In this document: positions 42,850 through 47,408 of the stretch, in pieces
How the letters are laid out: each line of letters opens with the position of its first letter
How positions within the stretch are numbered: position 1 is the first letter of the stretch
From: Candidatus Omnitrophota bacterium
GTDB taxonomy: Bacteria; Ratteibacteria; UBA8468; B48-G9; JAFGKM01
Assembly (NCBI GenBank): GCA_016928555.1
Contig: JAFGKM010000026.1
Location: forward strand, 1 to 47,408
Reading direction: 5' to 3'
DNA: 47,408 bases
Notes under the pieces: generated by a model
What the model saw: only the letters and a program-made list of their open reading frames with translations
What the model was told of the DNA's origin: nothing
Databases searched by the model: none
Translations under genes and position numbers: made by a program

Positions 42850-43863
42850 ATGCCGGTAAAATTGGCGCTGGTCGGTGCGGGCCGTATGGCGTTAGAATCA
42901 CATCTTCCCGCAGTTATGGCCTATATGCAGCGCTGCCCGGGCCAGTTGGAATTGACTGCGGTTGTGGAACCGAATGACGAGAAGCGCAGCATGATACTCC
43001 GAAAATATGGCTGGCAATACGGTTTTCCCACTGTTACTGAAATGCTTAAATCGGTTCAGCCGGATGCATCCTTGACCTTAACGCCTTACTGGCTTAACGC
43101 AGAAGTCTCGATTGAACTGATTGAAGCCGGTATTAACGTACTGATGGAAAAGTCCTGCGGTATGAATACCGGGGAAGCGCGGACTCTGATTGACGCTGCG
43201 AATAGAACCGGGTGTGTTGCGCAGGTTGGGTTCAACCGGCGGCACTGGGCTGCTTTAAAATTGGCTATTGATTGGTTGCGTGAAGGAGGCGAACCTGTAC
43301 AGTACATGCGAGGGACAAAACATCGAACCCGCGTAGGCCGACCCGATGAAGACTATGTTTTTTACACTGCCATCCACGTAATTGACACTTTGCTCAGCGT
43401 TGGCGGGGAACCGGCTGAATGCGTTACCATTCGCACCCCTATACCTGGTGTGCCTGACTGTGTGAATAATGCATGGAATTTTATCTCCACGATTCGTTTT
43501 GTTAATGGGTATGGGGCTACTATGTCCGCCCTGCCTGTTGTAAGTTACAATCAAGAGCTCTATGAATTTCATACTCTGGCAAGCACGGTGATTGTAAATC
43601 AGCATTGGGGTTCACCGGAGGATGCCGAGGTATTCGAATACAAAAAGAACGAATTGTATCGCAAGGTCAAATTGCCTAAAGTCGAAAATGGATTGTATGT
43701 CGACGGTTTTTACGACCAGTTTGAAACTTTCATCAAAGCTGTGGCAGGACGGGGTGAAGCCTATCCGACAGTATCTCAGTGCCTGCGGACTATCGAGTTG
43801 AGCGAAGCTGTTCGGGATGGCCGTACGTGGCGTGCGGATGATAAGAAGCAAAGTTGTGATTAA
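42850..43863 (+). CDS. Gfo/Idh/MocA-family oxidoreductase
   Basis: A 337-residue NAD(P)-dependent oxidoreductase. The N-terminal Rossmann fold starts LALVGAGRMALESHLPAV. MEKSCGMNTGEARTLIDAA replaces the usual EKP motif by EKS, and FNRRHWAALKLA and HVIDTLLSVGGE belong to the catalytic face. It probably acts on a sugar or inositol derivative, though the Pro to Ser change in EKP is notable. The frame opens upstream within the tRNA half, but the ATG at 42850 has AAGGGGA at good spacing. Codon use differs from the preceding operon. With the cupin it forms the cargo between two tRNA halves. Confidence 0.88.
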   Translation: MPVKLALVGAGRMALESHLPAVMAYMQRCPGQLELTAVVEPNDEKRSMILRKYGWQYGFPTVTEMLKSVQPDASLTLTPYWLNAEVSIELIEAGINVLMEKSCGMNTGEARTLIDAANRTGCVAQVGFNRRHWAALKLAIDWLREGGEPVQYMRGTKHRTRVGRPDEDYVFYTAIHVIDTLLSVGGEPAECVTIRTPIPGVPDCVNNAWNFISTIRFVNGYGATMSALPVVSYNQELYEFHTLASTVIVNQHWGSPEDAEVFEYKKNELYRKVKLPKVENGLYVDGFYDQFETFIKAVAGRGEAYPTVSQCLRTIELSEAVRDGRTWRADDKKQSCD

Positions 43864-44019
43864 ACTTCATGTCTTGAATTTATGCAAACTGCAAATCGGA
43901 ATTTTATTGACTGCCGGCTGTCTTTAACGGATACGAGGCGATATTTGAAATTTTTTTTATTGCTACACTTGTTAATGAAAACGCATTATAAATAATGGAA
44001 TTATATGGAGGGACATAGA

Positions 44020-44421
44020 ATGAGCAGTTTTAAGCGCAACAGGAAAGCAAATACTGTGCAGGCTGCAGTGATCCGCAACAAGGATATTCCCGTTAGCCTC
44101 ACTTCCTGGGGCAGTCTGCAGTGGCTGGTGAGCGGACAGACGGTTTCCGGTACGACTATGACTTTAGGTCGCGTGACCTTCAAACCTGGTGAAAGCAACT
44201 CGTCTCACTCGCACCCAAACTGCGAGGAAATTTTATATGTGGCTCAGGGCACTATAGAGCATAGCCTTCCTCAAGGCGGTACAGTTTGCCTGAAACAGGG
44301 TGACTGCATAGTGATGCCTCAGGGCAGTTTTCATAACGCGAAAAATATCGGAACAGACGAAACGATTGTTATTGTTGCTTTCAACTCTCCTGACCGCAAA
44401 ACCGATACTGATGCAGAATAA
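44020..44421 (+). CDS. Cupin-domain protein
   Basis: A 133-residue single cupin. Motif 1 is GESNSSHSHPNCEEILYVAQG (in two parts: SHSHPN and EEILYV) with metal-binding His/His/Glu. Motif 2 is QGDCIVMPQGSFHNA with the last His. Such proteins are often sugar or amino-sugar isomerases or binding proteins. GGAGG is 8 nt before the ATG at 44020, so the earlier ATG at 44005 is rejected. It lies in the tRNA-half-flanked cassette with the oxidoreductase and may act on the same substrate. Confidence 0.85.
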   Translation: MSSFKRNRKANTVQAAVIRNKDIPVSLTSWGSLQWLVSGQTVSGTTMTLGRVTFKPGESNSSHSHPNCEEILYVAQGTIEHSLPQGGTVCLKQGDCIVMPQGSFHNAKNIGTDETIVIVAFNSPDRKTDTDAE

Positions 44422-44588
44422 AAATAGAAAATGCTCTCTGCTCCTCCGTATACCGCAGCTTCATTTTCATTCACTATGGCCTGGCCTTAACGGAAATTCA
44501 ACCTGTGGGAGTAATATGGTTTTCAGAAGAACAGGTCAAGAGGAGAAGACATGCTGTTGTAAGGAAATGCATACTATTTCGGAAACGG

Positions 44589-44597
44589 TGGTATAAT
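44589..44597 (+). promoter_or_regulatory. Extended -10 promoter before the tRNA-Arg half
   Basis: TGGTATAAT is an extended -10 element (TG at -15/-14) with no -35. Transcription would start near 44604, 18 nt before the tRNA sequence. This copy of the half-tRNA has therefore kept a tRNA-like promoter, unlike the copy at 42730. Confidence 0.6.
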
Positions 44598-44621
44598 ACA
44601 AAAAGCATGAATGAACTACCC

Positions 44622-44663
44622 GCGCTTGTAGCTCAACCGGACAGAGCGTTGGCCTCCGGAGCC
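44622..44663 (+). pseudogene. tRNA-Arg(CCG) 5' half
   Basis: Acceptor GCGCTTG, D-arm GCTC/GAGC, anticodon stem TTGGC/GCCAA with loop CTCCGGA (anticodon CCG). The similarity ends just after the anticodon stem. No T-arm (GGTTCGAATCC-type) or acceptor 3' strand follows. A full tRNA would need about 30 more nt. It is a truncated gene or an attachment-site remnant. Confidence 0.85.
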
Positions 44664-44699
44664 AAAAACAGGGGTGTAAGAAAAACGAGGAAAAACAGT

Positions 44700-44757
44700 A
44701 AATCCCTCGCCAGTCAACGAATTCCAGTTTTTTAATCAGTTCCCTATGTTTCCTCAT
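44700..44757 (-). pseudogene. Possible HicA toxin N-terminal fragment
   Basis: On the minus strand from the ATG at 44757 the frame reads MRKHRELIKKLEFVDWRGIY. This resembles the start of HicA mRNA-interferase toxins (xxRELIKKLExxGW). The similarity stops after about 18 residues, and the frame then runs into the tRNA half. There is no HicB partner. Short similarity makes this tentative. Confidence 0.3.
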
Positions 44758-44924
44758 ATTACCCTATTTTCCACCCTGAACGGACACTTTATGGACAGTC
44801 CAATGAACCAAACTGTTGTTGACTGTTAAATTTTATAGTAGAATTGTTATTGGCTCTCTATGCGAGATAAAGATAAAGTCCAATATTCTGTGTATCAATA
44901 TTTGGACAAACAAGGAATAGTGAC

Positions 44925-45581
44925 ATGGGGATATTGCATAAGAAACCCTTTTGTCTGAAGTGTGGGCATGATTTGGCAAGCGAAGAACTGAATTCTGGGA
45001 TATGTCCAAAGTGTGGCTCAGATCTGACAAGTATGGGTTATGAAAAGCCTTGTTTAGTTCAAGAAAATGTGGAGATAGTCAGAAAAGAGCCGCGGAAAGT
45101 TGAGGAATACAAGTGTAAATGTAGAAAATGCGGAAAGATTTGGTATTATACCTCACAAGAAAAAACTCGTGAGATTTCTCAAGACATGGATGCAGCTGGT
45201 CGGTCGATGATTTCTCTCGGACTTTGTTGCATGGGTTCCCCTTGCGGATGCTTAATACCTTCTCATACTAGGACTGGAAGAGACATAGACCAATGTCCGA
45301 ATTGTCTCTCAAAGGATATTGATGTAGATAAGGGATATAAAGCAGTTAATCTCATTCTTGATAGGTCCTTACATAACAACCTATCCATAAGAGTCATAAA
45401 ATTCTACCGTAGACATGTCTCCCACAGATTGAATTCTCATTGCAGATTTTATCCATCCTGTTCTCTTTATGCTATGCTGGCAATACAAAAGTATGGTCAA
45501 ATAAGAGGATGGCATTACGCAATTAAGCGTCTTTTGCGCTGTAATCCCAGAAACTTTTCTTCCTGCATTGATTTCCCGTAA
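44925..45581 (+). CDS. Zinc-ribbon protein fused to a YidD-type C-terminal domain
   Basis: A 218-residue protein. The first zinc ribbon has C10/C13 and C27/C30. A second Cys-rich region has CKCRKC (64-69) and CPNC (124-127), with CCMGSPCGC between (101-109). The C-terminal 65 residues match YidD, the membrane protein insertion efficiency factor: IRVIKFYRRHVSHRLNSHCR, FYPSCSLYAMLAIQKYG and RLLRCNP. YidD proteins are normally stand-alone, about 70-100 residues, between rnpA and yidC. Here the domain is fused to zinc ribbons in an AT-rich accessory region. AAGGA precedes the ATG. Confidence 0.8.
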   Translation: MGILHKKPFCLKCGHDLASEELNSGICPKCGSDLTSMGYEKPCLVQENVEIVRKEPRKVEEYKCKCRKCGKIWYYTSQEKTREISQDMDAAGRSMISLGLCCMGSPCGCLIPSHTRTGRDIDQCPNCLSKDIDVDKGYKAVNLILDRSLHNNLSIRVIKFYRRHVSHRLNSHCRFYPSCSLYAMLAIQKYGQIRGWHYAIKRLLRCNPRNFSSCIDFP

Positions 45582-45674
45582 GAATGTTAGTTTCGTCAAG
45601 AAAGAGAAAAATATCCAATTAATACGAATACCATCATAGGTGTTTAAAACAATCGTTCCTCCTTGGTTAAAGGC

Positions 45675-45839
45675 TTTATACACCCCAGCCAATAATCGCC
45701 TCGAAAAAGATGTTTTCGCAGGGATTCCGGTATAAAAAGAACTGGTATAGAGGGAAGAATATAGGATTGGGGACAGAACGGCATATAAAAAACTCCCTAT
45801 GGAACCCGATTAAAAAATTAAAAAGTACCTAAACCCTTG
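45675..45839 (+). repeat. Imperfect ~160-bp direct repeat, copy A
   Basis: It lies in the otherwise gene-free 366-nt gap 45582-45947. It shares TTTATACACCC, then TGTTTTCGCA plus a partly conserved middle, and a 34-nt end block (45806-45839, CCGATTAAAAAATTAAAAAG onward to CCCTTG) with copy B; the end block has one mismatch. The trailing TTGACT with TAAGAT 16 nt later could serve as promoter for the next gene. Confidence 0.7.
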
Positions 45840-45947
45840 ACTTTTTCTGAGTGCAGAGTAAGATATTATGAATAAAAAAAGTGGAAGTTAAGTCTAGAAA
45901 AATGTGTACAGAAGCTTAAAAGACACACAATCCAGGAAAAAAACAAT

Positions 45948-46451
45948 ATGAGAGATTGGTTTAAAGGGTTTCTAAGCGGAATTATTGCTGTACTCATAGG
46001 TTTTGGTCTAACATTATATTGGGATATCTCGAAGAGTAATAGAGAAATAAAGAAAACGCATGAAATAATATTATCAGTCGTTAGAGAAGATTTAAAGTAT
46101 AATTTAGATGCATTACAGTTCAATCAAATAATACTTAAGCAAGAACTTGAGGTTATTGACGATCATAAGACTGTAGTAACACCTCTACAATTTCTTCATG
46201 ATGGATTTTGGGATTTAGTGAAAATTAACCTTCCTAAAAAACTAACAAGAGAGAACATTATCATTAAAATTAGGAATGTTGCCCAGTTTACTGAACAGAT
46301 AAACGAAAGAATACAAAGTAGAGAGGTTTATCGAATTCACAATGAACCGATGTCTAATTACCACTTGAAAATGAAGTTATATGACCAAGGACTATTAAGA
46401 GATATTGAAGATTTGTCAAACATGTTAGAAGAATTGCAATCTTTGATATAA
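45948..46451 (+). CDS. Membrane-anchored coiled-coil protein, unknown
   Basis: A 167-residue protein with one N-terminal membrane helix (about 7-26, GFLSGIIAVLIGFGLTLYW). A cytosolic or periplasmic helical domain follows, rich in Ile, Lys and Glu and ending IEDLSNMLEELQSLI. Membrane topology suggests a short N-terminal basic side inside. AT-rich codon use matches the flanking accessory region. It lies exactly between the two repeat copies, so it looks like a repeat-bounded unit. I do not recognise a family. Confidence 0.6.
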   Translation: MRDWFKGFLSGIIAVLIGFGLTLYWDISKSNREIKKTHEIILSVVREDLKYNLDALQFNQIILKQELEVIDDHKTVVTPLQFLHDGFWDLVKINLPKKLTRENIIIKIRNVAQFTEQINERIQSREVYRIHNEPMSNYHLKMKLYDQGLLRDIEDLSNMLEELQSLI

Positions 46452-46549
46452 TTTTACAGTTGGACATCTACTTCTCCTATCTTTCAAGAACAAAATTCCG
46501 TCGCAGGTATCGTAGATATTTAAAGCTATCTTCCCCTTCAGTATAGGAA

Positions 46550-46707
46550 TTTATACACCCTGTCCATAAATCGCTCTGAAAAATGTTTTCGCAAGGAATT
46601 ATGTATGGAATAGGCGGGTATGTAAGCAAAGATTGATGTTCATAACGGAAAAGCATATACATCCCTATAGATTCCGATTAAAAAATTAAAAAGTGCCTAA
46701 ACCCTTG
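46550..46707 (+). repeat. Imperfect ~160-bp direct repeat, copy B
   Basis: Second copy of the repeat at 45675-45839, in the same orientation 868-875 nt downstream, within the 475-nt gap 46452-46926. The last 34 nt (46674-46707) match copy A except one base. From 46708 to 46926 I see only AT-rich DNA with an isolated TATAAT near 46843 and no convincing -35 partner. Confidence 0.7.
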
Positions 46708-46926
46708 CTATTGTTGACGAGAATCCTTAATTGCATCTGAATTAATGGAAATTTAAGAATTAAAATTTTATTTGGTTTTAGCAATAACCGTTTAGTTCCC
46801 TGAAGAACTTGCGCGAAGTTTTTCCCACCAGGGTATATGTAGTGTATAATTACTTTAGTGTTATATAGATATTCGTCATGACAAATATTTTCTGGAGTTA
46901 TTTAAATTAAAAAGGGGAAAATCAAA

Positions 46927-47408
46927 ATGAATAAAAATTCCTTTGTTAATGTTGCTTATAAAGTGCTAAAGGAGAAAAAGAATCCATTAACTGCAAAAGA
47001 AATAACTGAAATTGGATTGAGCAAAGGTTTGATTAAAACGGAAGGAAAGACTCCTGAAGCAACTGTGGGGGCAAGAATTTATGTTGATATTAAGAAAAAG
47101 GGTGAAGATTCCTTGTTTGAAAAAGTTTCTGCAGGGAAATTTGGTTTAAGAGAATGGCAATCATCGAAGGAAAAAGCTATATTTCATAAAAAAGGCAGTT
47201 TTAAGAGAGCGGCTTATGAAGTGTTAAAATCAAATAATAAACCCTTAAATATGCAGGAAATAACTAATATAGCTAAGAAAAAGGGGCTATTAACAACGTT
47301 AGGGAAAACTCCTGAAAATACGATGGGTGCACAATTATACACTGATATAAAAAAATCAGGGGCGGGATCTCCTTTTGTCCAACTGGGTAAGAATAAATTT
47401 GGACTTAG
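46927..47408 (+). CDS. Tandem HARE-HTH domain protein (5' part, runs off the window)
   Basis: At least 160 residues, still open at the window end. Two similar winged-helix HARE-HTH domains are seen: residues about 1-77 (SFVNVAYKVLKEKKNPLTAK ... FGLREW) and about 92-160 (SFKRAAYEVLKSNNKPLNMQ ... KFGL). Both share the TPExTxGAxxYxDIKK core. HARE-HTH domains are typical N-terminal DNA-recognition parts of restriction endonucleases and are also found in RNA polymerase delta subunit and chromatin proteins. The ATG at 46927 has AAGGGG upstream. The missing C-terminus would decide between a nuclease and another effector. Confidence 0.8.
   Translation, partial: MNKNSFVNVAYKVLKEKKNPLTAKEITEIGLSKGLIKTEGKTPEATVGARIYVDIKKKGEDSLFEKVSAGKFGLREWQSSKEKAIFHKKGSFKRAAYEVLKSNNKPLNMQEITNIAKKKGLLTTLGKTPENTMGAQLYTDIKKSGAGSPFVQLGKNKFGL

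Larger units (their letters stand above)
44422..44924. other. Cassette end and island junction without an intact gene
   Basis: A 503-nt stretch holding an extended -10 promoter, the second tRNA-Arg half (44622-44663) and a possible HicA-like fragment on the minus strand (44700-44757). The sequence becomes AT-rich towards 44920. A frame reading GVIWFSEEQVKRRRHAVV (about 44505-44560) may be a decayed gene remnant. No complete gene is visible. Confidence 0.5.

Noticed and set aside
44860-44958. A 32-codon frame starting MRDKDKVQYS
   Set aside because: It is out of frame with, and overlaps the start of, the zinc-ribbon/YidD gene; no ribosome site or similarity supports it.
45675-46707. The repeats and single genes as an integron cassette array with attC sites
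   Set aside because: The repeat does not begin and end with the RYYYAAC/GTTRRRY core pair, and it does not fold on itself as attC sites do. No integrase is in the window.

Overview
The window comes from a diderm (two-membrane) bacterium, most likely from an uncultured candidate phylum. Evidence for two membranes is a Tol/TonB operon (ExbB, ExbD, TonB-like, TolB), a LolA-like lipoprotein-sorting protein, a YaiO-type outer-membrane barrel and a MurE with the DNPR motif expected for meso-diaminopimelate peptidoglycan. Base composition is moderate over most of the window and clearly more AT-rich after about 44.4 kb. Intergenic regions carry many small palindromic repeats. Omnitrophota-, Firestonebacteria- or Aureabacteria-like lineages are possible sources, but I cannot place it from sequence alone.

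Region 1 (1-3.9 kb, minus strand) is the lolA-like/exbB/exbD/tonB/tolB operon. Region 2 (3.9-9.2 kb, plus strand) is pilD (apparently leaderless), an unknown gene, recG, a family 2 glycosyltransferase, pcm and a small membrane exporter, mostly overlapping or closely packed. Region 3 (9.2-14.1 kb) holds a LOG-like nucleotide-binding protein, GTP-type PEP carboxykinase, an aspartate aminotransferase and an exported hypothetical, separated by repeats. A 102-bp element with 24-bp perfect terminal inverted repeats lies between two convergent genes and supplies the stop codon of both.

Region 4 (14.1-24.1 kb, minus strand) is a division/cell-wall cluster transcribed mraZ-rsmH-ftsL-ftsI-murE-murF-mraY-murD-ftsW from one strong promoter. 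It ends at ftsW: no murG, murC, ddl, ftsQ, ftsA or ftsZ follow. Region 5 (24.1-30.1 kb, minus strand) holds L-rhamnose isomerase, a second copy of the terminal-inverted-repeat element, rnpB, a ribonuclease HI, a coiled-coil zinc-ribbon protein (apparently leaderless), queF, acylphosphatase and groEL/groES.

Region 6 (30.1-32.8 kb) has small hypotheticals, tRNA-Gly(CCC) with a downstream copy of its 3' end, tRNA-Arg(TCT) and pyrE. Region 7 (32.8-42.7 kb, plus strand) is the most interesting block. It contains UDP-GlcNAc 2-epimerase, YaiO-like barrel, a CotH-kinase surface protein, DUF4956 membrane protein and a VTC-type polyphosphate polymerase domain protein. After a perfect consensus promoter come a polytopic membrane protein, a processive glycosyltransferase, a bactofilin-like protein and an anchored glutamine-amidotransferase-like protein. 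I read this as an envelope or exopolysaccharide assembly system that couples a synthase to a bactofilin scaffold, a kinase-like surface protein and possibly polyphosphate.

Region 8 (42.7-47.4 kb) is accessory DNA. A Gfo/Idh oxidoreductase plus cupin cassette is flanked by two direct copies of the 5' half of a tRNA-Arg(CCG) gene. The cassette apparently truncates the preceding gene. Beyond it are an AT-rich zinc-ribbon/YidD fusion gene, a small membrane-anchored protein between two copies of a ~160-bp repeat, and the start of a gene with tandem HARE-HTH domains that runs off the window.
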